From positions 1 through 20,781 of the forward strand of contig DAOUPU010000022.1 in the NCBI GenBank assembly GCA_030625995.1: a stretch of DNA of 20,781 nucleotides. The letters are read 5' to 3'. A program made the position numbers and the translations under genes. Below, piece after piece: positions 14,208 to 20,781 of the stretch. The DNA comes from Flavobacteriaceae bacterium. Its GTDB lineage: Bacteria > Bacteroidota > Bacteroidia > Flavobacteriales > Flavobacteriaceae. The notes beneath the pieces were generated by a model. That model ran no database searches and was not told the DNA's origin. It saw nothing but the letters and a program-made list of their open reading frames with translations. How positions within the stretch are numbered: position 1 is the stretch's first letter; each line of letters begins with the position of its first letter.

Positions 14208-17054
14208 ATGCAAACAGATTCTTTCGTATTACGTCATCTTGGAACAGATCAAAAACAAATTCAAGAAATGTTAAAGACCATAGGTGTTAAGTCACTTGAT
14301 GCGTTGATATACAATACTATACCTAGTGATATAAGATTGGATCAATCTTTAAATTTACCCGATGCATTGAGCGAAAATGAGTTTGCTTCCCATATTCAAA
14401 ATCTCGGCAATAAAAATAAAAATTTCAAAACATATATTGGACTCGGATATCATGACACGATTTTACCGGCAGTAATTCAGCGTAACGTTTTTGAAAACCC
14501 AAGTTGGTATACATCTTACACGCCTTATCAGGCAGAAATTTCTCAAGGCAGATTAGAAGCCTTATTAAATTATCAAACCTTGGTTTGTGATCTAACAGGA
14601 TTAGCTCTCGCAAACTCATCGTTACTGGATGAAGGTACCGCAGCGGCAGAAGCAATGATCATGCTGTTTAATGGCAGGAGCAGGAATCTAAAAAAAAGGA
14701 ATACAAATAAATTTTTTGTCTCTGAAGAGGTATTACCCCAAACGATAGATATCTTAAAAACTCGTTCAACACCAATAGGTATTGAGTTGGTTATAGGGAA
14801 TCCCGAAGAAATAGAATTAGATGAACATTTCTACGGTGCTATTTTACAATACCCGGCCAAACACGGTGAAGTATTTGATTATACTAATTTTATAGAAATT
14901 GCACATCGAAGTGAAATAAAAATTGTGGTAGCAGCCGATTTATTGAGTTTAGCTATCTTAAAATCCCCAGCTGAAATGGGTGCTGATGTTGCAATTGGAA
15001 CAACACAGCGATTTGGAGTTCCTCTTGGCTTTGGCGGTCCTCATGCTGGATATTTTGCCTGCAAAGAAGAATTCAAACGTCTTATTCCTGGTAGAATAAT
15101 TGGTGTTACAGTTGATGTTGATGATAACAGAGCACTTCGTATGGCTCTACAAACTCGCGAACAGCATATTAAACGAGAAAAAGCCACATCGAATATTTGT
15201 ACTGCCCAGGTTCTATTGGCAGTAATGGCAGGTTTGTATGCCGTATATCACGGAGGCGACGGTATAAAATATATTGCGCGCCAAATTCATTCACATGCCA
15301 ATTTATTAAACAAAGCACTGATAAAATTAGGCTTGGAACAGCAAAATAAAATTTTCTTCGATACCTTAAAAATAAAAGTATCCAGTGCAAAGACCATCAA
15401 AGTGATTGCAGAAAAAAAGAAAATGAATTTTCTTTATATCGATGAGTTAACCATTGGAATCTCTATCAATGAGACAACAACTTTCCATGACATTGAGAAA
15501 ATTATTCAAATTTTGGCCCAAGCGGAAAATTTGTATTCTTTCAACATCACAGATTGTGAAATAAGCCTGTCCGTACCAAAAGAATTGCAACGTTCTTCCA
15601 GTTACCTGACCCATGAAGTTTTTAATAACCATCATTCAGAAACAGAAATGATGAGGTATATCAAGAGATTGGAACGCATGGACATCTCATTGACCGATTC
15701 CATGATTTCTTTAGGATCCTGTACGATGAAGTTGAATGCTGCTACTGAAATGCTTCCGCTAAGTATGAGTAACTGGAATTCAATACATCCATTTGTTCCT
15801 GTAAGTCAGGCACAGGGCTATCATGAAATGCTAAATGGCTTAAAAAATGATCTGAATATTATTACCGGTTTTGCTGCAACATCTTTACAACCAAATTCAG
15901 GGGCTCAAGGGGAGTACGCTGGTTTGATGGTTATTAGAGCCTTTCATCAATCAAATAAAGAGACACAGAGAAACATTTGCTTAATTCCTTCCTCTGCACA
16001 CGGTACAAATCCTGCTTCGGCAGTCATGGCAGGAATGAAAGTAGTGGTTACTAAAACATCAGAAAACGGGAATATCGATCTTGATGATTTACGTGAGAAA
16101 GCGGTTCTGCACAAAGACAATCTTGCAGCACTTATGGTAACCTACCCGTCAACACATGGTGTTTTCGAATCTGCCATACAGGAAATAACAAAAATAATCC
16201 ATGATAACGGAGGCCAGGTTTATATGGATGGCGCTAACATGAATGCTCAAGTCGGATTAACCAACCCGGCAAAAATTGGTGCAGATGTTTGTCATTTAAA
16301 TTTACATAAAACATTTGCAATTCCTCACGGAGGAGGAGGACCGGGTGTTGGACCAATTTGTGTTGCAGAACATCTAGTAGATTTTTTACCATCTAACCCC
16401 GTCGTGAAAACCGGTGGCAGTAAAGCAATTACAGCAATTTCTGCCGCTCCGTTTGGGTCTGCTCTGGTTGACCTGATTTCTTATAGTTATATAAAAATGC
16501 TGGGGGGTAGTGGACTAACGCAAGCTACTAAAATTGCAATACTAAACGCTAACTATCTAAAAGCCAGATTAGAAAAACATTATAAAATTCTCTATAAAGG
16601 TGAAAAAGGATACGCTGCGCACGAAATGATAGTCGATTTTAGAGAATTTAAATCAAAAGGGATTGAAGTTACTGATATCGCAAAACGATTGATGGATTTC
16701 GGCTTTCATGCGCCAACGGTCTCTTTCCCTGTGGCCGGGACGCTAATGATTGAACCTACCGAGAGTGAAAATAAGGATGAAATAGATAGATTTGCCGATG
16801 CCCTTATACAGATCAAGAAAGAAATTGATGCCTTTAATGGAGAGGAATCAGTACTAAAAAATGCACCGCATACGGAAGCTATGCTAACCAATGATGAGTG
16901 GAATTTTCACTATACACGAAAAGAAGCTGCTTTTGCTTTGGATTATATAAAAGGAAACAAATATTGGCCAACAATTAGAAGAGTTAATGAGGCGTATGGC
17001 GATCGTCACCTCGTTTGCACATGCAATCCAATTGAGGATTACATGGAAGAATAA
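14208..17054 (+). CDS. gcvP: glycine dehydrogenase (decarboxylating), P-protein, single chain
   Basis: PLP enzyme of the glycine cleavage system; it decarboxylates glycine and transfers the aminomethyl group to the lipoyl arm of H-protein. At 948 aa it has the fused two-half architecture (as in E. coli), not the split GcvPA/GcvPB form. The N-terminal half shows FLRHLGTD-like VLRHLGTD at the start, YTPYQAEISQGRLEALLNYQT, and QRFGVPLGFGGPHAGYFA. The C-terminal half shows SLGSCTMKLNA, PNSGAQGEYAGL, SSAHGTNPASA, and the PLP-lysine motif LHKTFAIPHGGGGPG with Lys701. The C-terminus has YGDRHLVCTCNP. It appears complete and functional. The other glycine cleavage genes (gcvT, gcvH) are not in the window, which is usual in Bacteroidota. 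Confidence 0.98.
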   Translation: MQTDSFVLRHLGTDQKQIQEMLKTIGVKSLDALIYNTIPSDIRLDQSLNLPDALSENEFASHIQNLGNKNKNFKTYIGLGYHDTILPAVIQRNVFENPSWYTSYTPYQAEISQGRLEALLNYQTLVCDLTGLALANSSLLDEGTAAAEAMIMLFNGRSRNLKKRNTNKFFVSEEVLPQTIDILKTRSTPIGIELVIGNPEEIELDEHFYGAILQYPAKHGEVFDYTNFIEIAHRSEIKIVVAADLLSLAILKSPAEMGADVAIGTTQRFGVPLGFGGPHAGYFACKEEFKRLIPGRIIGVTVDVDDNRALRMALQTREQHIKREKATSNICTAQVLLAVMAGLYAVYHGGDGIKYIARQIHSHANLLNKALIKLGLEQQNKIFFDTLKIKVSSAKTIKVIAEKKKMNFLYIDELTIGISINETTTFHDIEKIIQILAQAENLYSFNITDCEISLSVPKELQRSSSYLTHEVFNNHHSETEMMRYIKRLERMDISLTDSMISLGSCTMKLNAATEMLPLSMSNWNSIHPFVPVSQAQGYHEMLNGLKNDLNIITGFAATSLQPNSGAQGEYAGLMVIRAFHQSNKETQRNICLIPSSAHGTNPASAVMAGMKVVVTKTSENGNIDLDDLREKAVLHKDNLAALMVTYPSTHGVFESAIQEITKIIHDNGGQVYMDGANMNAQVGLTNPAKIGADVCHLNLHKTFAIPHGGGGPGVGPICVAEHLVDFLPSNPVVKTGGSKAITAISAAPFGSALVDLISYSYIKMLGGSGLTQATKIAILNANYLKARLEKHYKILYKGEKGYAAHEMIVDFREFKSKGIEVTDIAKRLMDFGFHAPTVSFPVAGTLMIEPTESENKDEIDRFADALIQIKKEIDAFNGEESVLKNAPHTEAMLTNDEWNFHYTRKEAAFALDYIKGNKYWPTIRRVNEAYGDRHLVCTCNPIEDYMEE

Positions 17055-17278
17055 TATATTTGCTTGTTAAAATAATAACCCGGATAATTGTTGTTTTTAG
17101 CTTTGCACATATACAAGGATAAAGACCGGTTGTCAAGACCCGTTGATATAGCTGGCTTTTTTAAATTTATATGTCGCTACTACACGGAGCTTATTATACC
17201 CGTTTACTTTTGATGTAAATGGTTCGCCCGTACTGGGCTTTAAAGTTTTCTGTTTTATCTGACTCACTTTTATCACAG

Positions 17279-17293
17279 CCTCAAAACTTGAGG
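17279..17293. repeat. small perfect hairpin
   Basis: CCTCAA and TTGAGG form a perfect 6-bp stem with an AAC loop. A second weak stem (TGTTTT with AAAACA) follows, so a transcript could form two stacked hairpins here. Confidence 0.55.
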
Positions 17294-17347
17294 TACTGTT
17301 TTAAAAAACAAGAAAAATATAAAAAAATAGTTGGAATGATTAAATCA

Positions 17348-17360
17348 GCTCCGTTGGAGC
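17348..17360. repeat. REP-like small hairpin
   Basis: GCTCC-GTT-GGAGC, a perfect 5-bp GC-rich stem, followed by GACCTGTT. From memory, similar GCTCC/GGAGC-plus-GACCTGTT units recur between genes in Bacteroidota and other bacteria; this could not be searched here. Confidence 0.5.
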
Positions 17361-17421
17361 GACCTGTTCATTCCTTCTCTGCACTCCCAAGCCTCCAATC
17401 TTTGAAATTTGTCAAAGTCAT

Positions 17422-17617
17422 CTAGTTAGCGCCTGGTCGGAAACATACAAAAATCTAAAACGTTTCTTTTTGCAATCTCTTCACTTTTTTATAACCCGCC
17501 TGCCGGCGTGGCAGGTCGCCTGATGCTATGGCATCACCTCACATAAAAAAGCAAAGATCTTATCAAAATTAATTCGATTTGTAAAATTCTGCCTATTTCC
17601 GACCAAACACTAATTAG
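17422..17617. repeat. 196-bp long inverted-repeat (hairpin) element
   Basis: The terminal 22-nt arms (17422-17443 and 17596-17617) are inverted repeats matching at 18 of 22 positions, with an identical inner core TGGTCGGAAA. Partial complementarity continues inward, including CTTTTTTAT against ATAAAAAAG. The apex is TGATGC-TATG-GCATCA (17521-17536), a perfect 6-bp stem. A GC-rich palindrome at 17493-17516 sits in the left arm without a counterpart on the right, as if inserted. There is no coding capacity. The form is that of a MITE-like or palindromic element, or a structured RNA. Confidence 0.72.
17493..17516 (+). repeat. 24-nt GC-rich palindromic repeat, copy 2 (nested)
   Basis: AACCCGCCTGCCGG, a 3-nt variable centre, then GGCAGGT. 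It is the same as the repeat at 9219-9242 on the opposite strand, apart from the 3-nt centre. It interrupts the left arm of the 196-bp hairpin element. Confidence 0.8.
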
Positions 17618-17750
17618 GATTAACCAAGTATTCTCTGATCCTGAGGTTTCGAGAGGAGTATTGTGCCACCTGAATATTGTCGGGCAGGATGACTCCCTGG
17701 TACGTGCAGGTCTGGTTTGTTGAAAAATTCAAATTAATTTTTTTTAGAGT
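17610..17750 (-). pseudogene. possible remnant of a gene 3' end
   Basis: On the minus strand a frame stays open for about 45 codons and ends at a TAG inside the right arm of the hairpin element (codon 17612-17610). The last residues read TYQGVILPDNIQVAQYSS followed by RNLRIREYLVNPN, a protein-like composition without low-complexity bias. No start codon is present, and a stop precedes it in the AT-rich DNA upstream. I do not recognise the family. It could be the tail of a deleted gene or transposase, or a chance frame. Confidence 0.22.
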
Positions 17751-17776
17751 CTCACTAATGTTTTACATTTAAATTG

Positions 17777-17784
17777 TATTTTTG
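17777..17784 (+). promoter_or_regulatory. -7 box of the pdhA-pdhC operon
   Basis: TATTTTTG matches TAnnTTTG exactly and ends 28 bp before the pdhA ATG. No clear TTG lies at the usual -33 spacing. Confidence 0.6.
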
Positions 17785-17812
17785 CGTTTCCTTTAATTAT
17801 TATATTTAACCG

Positions 17813-18811
17813 ATGAAGAAAATAACCAAAGAAACTTATATTAACTGGTATAAGGACATGCTTTTTTGGAGAAAATTTGAAGACAAATTAGCTGCAGTTT
17901 ATATTCAACAAAAAATAAGAGGTTTTTTACATTTATATAATGGTCAAGAGGCTGTACTTGCGGGCGCGCTACACGCGATGGTATTAGGCAAAGACAAGAT
18001 GATTACCGCATATAGGAATCACGTTCAACCAATTGGTATGGGAGTGGATCCAAAAAGAGTTATGGCAGAGCTTTACGGAAAAGAGACCGGTACCTCACAA
18101 GGTATGGGTGGCTCTATGCACATTTTCTCCAAAGAAAAAGGATTTTATGGAGGTCATGGTATTGTAGGAGGTCAGATACCTCTGGGTGCAGGCTTGGCTT
18201 TTGCGGATAAATATTTTGGAAGAGATGGTGTCACCATAACTTATTTTGGAGATGGTGCAGCTCGACAAGGATCTTTGCATGAAACTTTTAATCTGGCGAT
18301 GCTCTGGAAATTGCCTGTAGTTTTTGTTGTTGAGAACAACTACTACGCCATGGGAACTTCTGTGGATAGAACAGCAAGTCATTCCGATATTTGGAAACTC
18401 GGATTGGGTTATGAAATGCCAAGCGAGCCTGTAGATGGCATGAATCCTGTTGCCGTTGCAAAAGCGATGGACAAAGCTTTAAAACATTCCAGAAGTGGAA
18501 AAGGTCCCTATTTTTTAGAAATGAAAACGTACAGGTACAGAGGACATTCTATGAGTGATGCTCAAAAATACAGAACTAAGGATGAAGTTGCTGAGTATAA
18601 AAAAATTGACCCCATCACTCAGGTTTTGAAAGTAATTGAAGATAAAAAATATTTAACGGAAAAACAGATTAAAAAGATCAATGAGGACGTAAAGGCCGAA
18701 GTATTAGAATGCGAAAAATTTGCGGAAGAATCTCCGTTTCCTAAAGTTCAGCAAATGTATGATATGGTTTATGAACAAAAGGACTATCCCTTTTTAGAGC
18801 ACCGATTATAA
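17813..18811 (+). CDS. pdhA: pyruvate dehydrogenase E1 component, alpha subunit
   Basis: Thiamine-diphosphate subunit of the pyruvate dehydrogenase complex, which decarboxylates pyruvate and, with E1-beta, acetylates the lipoyl arm of E2. At 332 aa it has the usual length. Seen: the NGQEAVLAGA segment (43-52), TAYRNHVQPIGMG, GMGGSMHIF (97-105), and the TPP-binding signature from GDG at 146-148 to ENN at 174-176. The phosphorylation-loop region YRGHSMSDAQKYRTK (about 242-256) has Ala-Gln where many homologues have Asp-Pro. The gene is followed 37 bp later by the E2 gene. The partner E1-beta is not in the window and must be encoded elsewhere; a fused E1 is excluded by length. Confidence 0.95.
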   Translation: MKKITKETYINWYKDMLFWRKFEDKLAAVYIQQKIRGFLHLYNGQEAVLAGALHAMVLGKDKMITAYRNHVQPIGMGVDPKRVMAELYGKETGTSQGMGGSMHIFSKEKGFYGGHGIVGGQIPLGAGLAFADKYFGRDGVTITYFGDGAARQGSLHETFNLAMLWKLPVVFVVENNYYAMGTSVDRTASHSDIWKLGLGYEMPSEPVDGMNPVAVAKAMDKALKHSRSGKGPYFLEMKTYRYRGHSMSDAQKYRTKDEVAEYKKIDPITQVLKVIEDKKYLTEKQIKKINEDVKAEVLECEKFAEESPFPKVQQMYDMVYEQKDYPFLEHRL

Positions 18812-18848
18812 AATATAATATTTCTTTTAATAAACATTAGTAAATAGT

Positions 18849-20453
18849 ATGGCCGAAATAATAAACATGCCCCGATTAAGTGACACAATGACGGAAGGTG
18901 TTGTCGCAAAATGGCTTAAAAAAGTCGGGGATAAAATTGAAGAAGGAGATATTCTTGCCGAAATTGAAACTGACAAAGCCACAATGGAGTTTGAATCTTT
19001 CCATGAAGGCACATTGCTATATATTGGTATCAATGAAGGTGAAACAGCTGCAGTTGATACTTTGCTTGCAATTATTGGGGAAGATGGTGAAAACATTGAA
19101 GTTCATTTAAATGGTGCTGGTACAAAAGTTAATGAAGAACAAAAAGAAATAAAAAAAGAAGCCGCAGTGGAAGAAAATAGTTCTCAGGAAGAAGTAATAA
19201 TTCCGGAAGGAATTGAAGTAATAACAATGCCCAGATTAAGCGATACCATGACTGAGGGCACAGTGGCAAGTTGGTTAAAAAAAGTTGGAGATAAAGTAGA
19301 TGAAGGAGATATTTTAGCGGAAATAGAGACAGATAAAGCTACGATGGAATTCGAATCCTTTCATCAGGGAACACTATTGTATGTAGGTATTAAAGAAGGT
19401 GAAACTGCACCGGTAGATTCTATATTAGCAATAATAGGTGAGAAAGGAACTGATGTAACCAATGTTATTGCCTCCTTAAAAAATCAGGCTATTGCTGCCG
19501 AAAAAATTGCAGAATCAAAACTAAAGACAACGGCTCCAACATCTAAAACAGAGGAAGTGAATGCAACTGTTGCACCTCAAAAAAATGCCACGAGTTCGAA
19601 TGGCAGGATCGTTGCTTCGCCTCTGGCTAAAAAATTAGCTGCTGAGAAAAACATTGACCTACAGCATATTAGCGGTACGGGGGAAGGCGGTAGAATAATT
19701 AAACGTGATATTGAAAATTACGTGCCTGGTTCAGGTTTGCATACCAACTTACCATTCGTTCCTAAAAGCCAGGAAAGCTCTGAAGAGGTTGCTAATTCTC
19801 AGATGAGAAAAGTGATCGCACGCAGATTGGGAGAATCTAAATTCACGGCGCCTCATTATTATTTGAACGTTGAGTTTAATATGGATAATGCCATCGCGTT
19901 CAGGAACCAATACAATTCCATACCTGACACAAAGATCTCATTTAATGATATGGTCGTAAAAGCCACAGCCCTGGCATTGAAATTACATCCAGAGGTAAAC
20001 TCACAATGGTTTGACGATAGGATACGCAAGAATTATCATGTACATATTGGCGTTGCAGTGGCTGTAGATGATGGTCTGATGGTACCGGTACTAAAGTTTG
20101 CCGATGAACAATCCTTAACTCAAATTGGCAGTCATGTAAAAGATTATGCAGGAAGGGCCAGAAATAAGAAATTAGCACCTGATGAAATGGAAGGTAGTAC
20201 GTTCACTATATCTAATTTAGGTATGTTTGGGATTACCGATTTCACTTCTATTATAAACCAACCTAATTCGGCAATATTATCTGTTGGGGCAATTGTTGAA
20301 CAACCAATTGTTAAAGAAGGTCAAATAGTTGTGGGAAACACAATGAAATTAACTTTGGCCTGTGACCATCGATCTGTTGATGGTGCAACAGCTGCACTCT
20401 TTTTACAGACATTAAAAGGGTTTATTGAAAATCCGGTAACAATGCTTGTTTAA
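18849..20453 (+). CDS. pdhC: pyruvate dehydrogenase E2 (dihydrolipoamide acetyltransferase) with two lipoyl domains
   Basis: Core acetyltransferase of the pyruvate dehydrogenase complex. Domains in order: lipoyl domain 1 (about 1-80, lipoyl Lys43 in ETDKATMEF); an acidic linker; lipoyl domain 2 (about 122-200, Lys163 in the same motif); a Lys/Ala/Thr/Pro-rich linker (about 210-250); the peripheral-subunit-binding domain (about 252-292, VASPLAKKLAAEKNIDL and GTGEGGRIIKRDI); and the catalytic domain (about 315-534). The last carries the CoA acetyltransferase motif DHRSVDG with His507 and Asp511. At 534 aa it is complete. The two lipoyl domains are strikingly similar in protein sequence. It follows pdhA with a 37-bp gap and ends just before a strong terminator, so pdhA-pdhC form one transcription unit. 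Confidence 0.96.
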   Translation: MAEIINMPRLSDTMTEGVVAKWLKKVGDKIEEGDILAEIETDKATMEFESFHEGTLLYIGINEGETAAVDTLLAIIGEDGENIEVHLNGAGTKVNEEQKEIKKEAAVEENSSQEEVIIPEGIEVITMPRLSDTMTEGTVASWLKKVGDKVDEGDILAEIETDKATMEFESFHQGTLLYVGIKEGETAPVDSILAIIGEKGTDVTNVIASLKNQAIAAEKIAESKLKTTAPTSKTEEVNATVAPQKNATSSNGRIVASPLAKKLAAEKNIDLQHISGTGEGGRIIKRDIENYVPGSGLHTNLPFVPKSQESSEEVANSQMRKVIARRLGESKFTAPHYYLNVEFNMDNAIAFRNQYNSIPDTKISFNDMVVKATALALKLHPEVNSQWFDDRIRKNYHVHIGVAVAVDDGLMVPVLKFADEQSLTQIGSHVKDYAGRARNKKLAPDEMEGSTFTISNLGMFGITDFTSIINQPNSAILSVGAIVEQPIVKEGQIVVGNTMKLTLACDHRSVDGATAALFLQTLKGFIENPVTMLV

Positions 20454-20475
20454 AAACAATCAAATTTTAATTATT

Positions 20476-20509
20476 AAATGCCTGTTCTTTGATTAGTACA
20501 GGCATTTTT
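20476..20509 (+). terminator. strong intrinsic terminator after pdhC
   Basis: AAATGCCTGT (20476-20485) and ACAGGCATTT (20498-20507) form a perfect 10-bp stem with a 12-nt loop, and the T run extends to 20509. It lies 22 bp after the pdhC stop. Confidence 0.9.
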
Positions 20510-20530
20510 GATTTTGAATTATTATAGTAC

Positions 20531-20538
20531 TATATTTA
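20531..20538 (+). promoter_or_regulatory. weak -7 candidate before the cardiolipin-synthase-like gene
   Basis: TATATTTA is one mismatch from TAnnTTTG, 61 bp before the ATG at 20600. It lies just after the pdhC terminator, where a new promoter is needed. Confidence 0.25.
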
Positions 20539-20599
20539 GACTCATAAGATATCAGCATAACAGAGTTCAGGTTATTAATTAAAAATAAGCACACCCTAT

Positions 20600-20781
20600 A
20601 TGCCTTTAATATTCGATACTATTCAACAAATACTAGACGTATTAGTATTTCTTTATATTCCACTTATAATATATACCCTCTACAGAATACTTTTCGACAC
20701 AAACAGTTCAACAAAAGCCTTAGCTTATATTTTACTGGTAATCACTGTTCCTGTAATAGGAATAATTATTTATTTTTCATT
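20600..20781 (+). CDS. cardiolipin synthase-like protein, N-terminal fragment (3' end outside window)
   Basis: The ATG at 20600 opens a frame that runs without a stop to the window edge (60 codons plus 2 bases). The visible part has a first hydrophobic segment (about 12-30, VLVFLYIPLIIYTLYRIL). It is followed by DTNSSTKALAYILLVITVPVIGIIIYF, which fits the N-terminal PLDNc pattern of bacterial cardiolipin synthases, where a KAL/AW-type motif precedes a second membrane helix ending in PIIG-like residues. The catalytic HKD motifs would lie beyond the window, so the assignment rests only on the membrane-hairpin pattern. The enzyme would make cardiolipin in the inner membrane. It follows the pdhC terminator and is a separate transcription unit. 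Confidence 0.7.
   Translation, partial: MPLIFDTIQQILDVLVFLYIPLIIYTLYRILFDTNSSTKALAYILLVITVPVIGIIIYFS

Larger units (their letters stand above)
17055..17812. other. 758-bp region with no convincing intact gene, rich in hairpins
   Basis: Between gcvP and pdhA. The first part (17055-17421) has scattered small hairpins: GCCC-GTACT-GGGC around 17226-17238, CCTCAA-AAC-TTGAGG at 17279-17293, and GCTCC-GTT-GGAGC at 17348-17360. The second part holds the long inverted-repeat element (17422-17617). The third part has a minus-strand open stretch and the pdhA promoter. A 68-codon + strand frame at 17219-17425 has no domain-like pattern and runs through the hairpins, so I do not call it a gene. The region could be a decayed mobile element, a structured RNA, or both. 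Confidence 0.6.

Noticed and set aside
14425..15635. Antisense open frames inside gcvP
   Set aside because: They lie on the opposite strand of a clearly conserved enzyme and show no protein family features.
17055..17421. Active IS110-type element with guide RNA
   Set aside because: There is no recombinase gene and no identifiable element boundaries; kept only as a hypothesis for the structured DNA.
17219..17425. 68-codon + strand open frame downstream of gcvP
   Set aside because: It crosses several hairpins and the REP-like repeat, has no domain pattern or promoter, and ends inside an inverted-repeat arm; it is more likely a chance frame.
17422..17617. Integron attC site
   Set aside because: The arms lack proper RYYYAAC/GTTRRRY core sites, and there is no integrase or gene cassette nearby.

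Overview
The window looks like ordinary chromosome from a low-GC member of the Bacteroidota, most likely a marine-type flavobacterium. The evidence is the protein families (DUF5606, Haem_bd-type cytochromes, a single-chain GcvP, a Cys-free zinc-ribbon homologue), Bacteroidota -7 boxes (TAnnTTTG) in front of several genes, weak or absent Shine-Dalgarno sequences, and small palindromic intergenic repeats. I see no rRNA, tRNA, CRISPR, intact insertion sequence or phage gene.

Layout. (1) 2-799 is the 3' part of an acyl-CoA dehydrogenase. Its last bases overlap, tail to tail, a leftward block (5490 to 794): dapD, a family-2 glycosyltransferase, tsaC, a putative rhamnosyltransferase, and an HD-type CCA-adding/poly(A) polymerase-like nucleotidyltransferase. 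(2) A divergent intergenic region with a long imperfect hairpin separates dapD from a tight rightward operon, ruvX-def-DUF5606-mazG (5772-8002). (3) Two small membrane-anchored c-type haem proteins run leftward (9094 to 8182). A purine-rich 21-bp tandem repeat lies between them and mazG. (4) An exported alpha/beta hydrolase is followed by a nif3-like gene that abuts a coiled-coil/zinc-ribbon-like gene. (5) A divergent pair encodes a UbiA-like membrane protein (leftward) and an exported NHL-repeat protein (rightward). (6) gcvP, the 948-residue glycine decarboxylase, follows. (7) About 760 bp without a convincing gene holds several hairpins, a second long inverted-repeat element and a possible gene remnant. 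(8) pdhA and pdhC (pyruvate dehydrogenase E1-alpha and a two-lipoyl-domain E2) end in a strong terminator. The start of a cardiolipin-synthase-like gene then runs off the window.

The genes are mostly housekeeping: translation and tRNA quality (tsaC, def, CCA-adding enzyme), nucleotide hygiene and DNA maintenance (mazG, ruvX), lysine/cell-wall supply and surface glycans (dapD, two glycosyltransferases), and central carbon and one-carbon metabolism (pdhA, pdhC, gcvP, acyl-CoA dehydrogenase).

I found no clear new multi-gene system. The least explained material is non-coding: two long-hairpin elements (5561-5730 and 17422-17617) that share an apical 9-mer, a GC-rich 24-nt palindromic repeat present alone at 9219-9242 and apparently nested inside the second hairpin, and the structured stretch downstream of gcvP. 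Among proteins, the zinc-ribbon homologue without any cysteine and a hydrolase with an atypical nucleophile elbow are the most notable.
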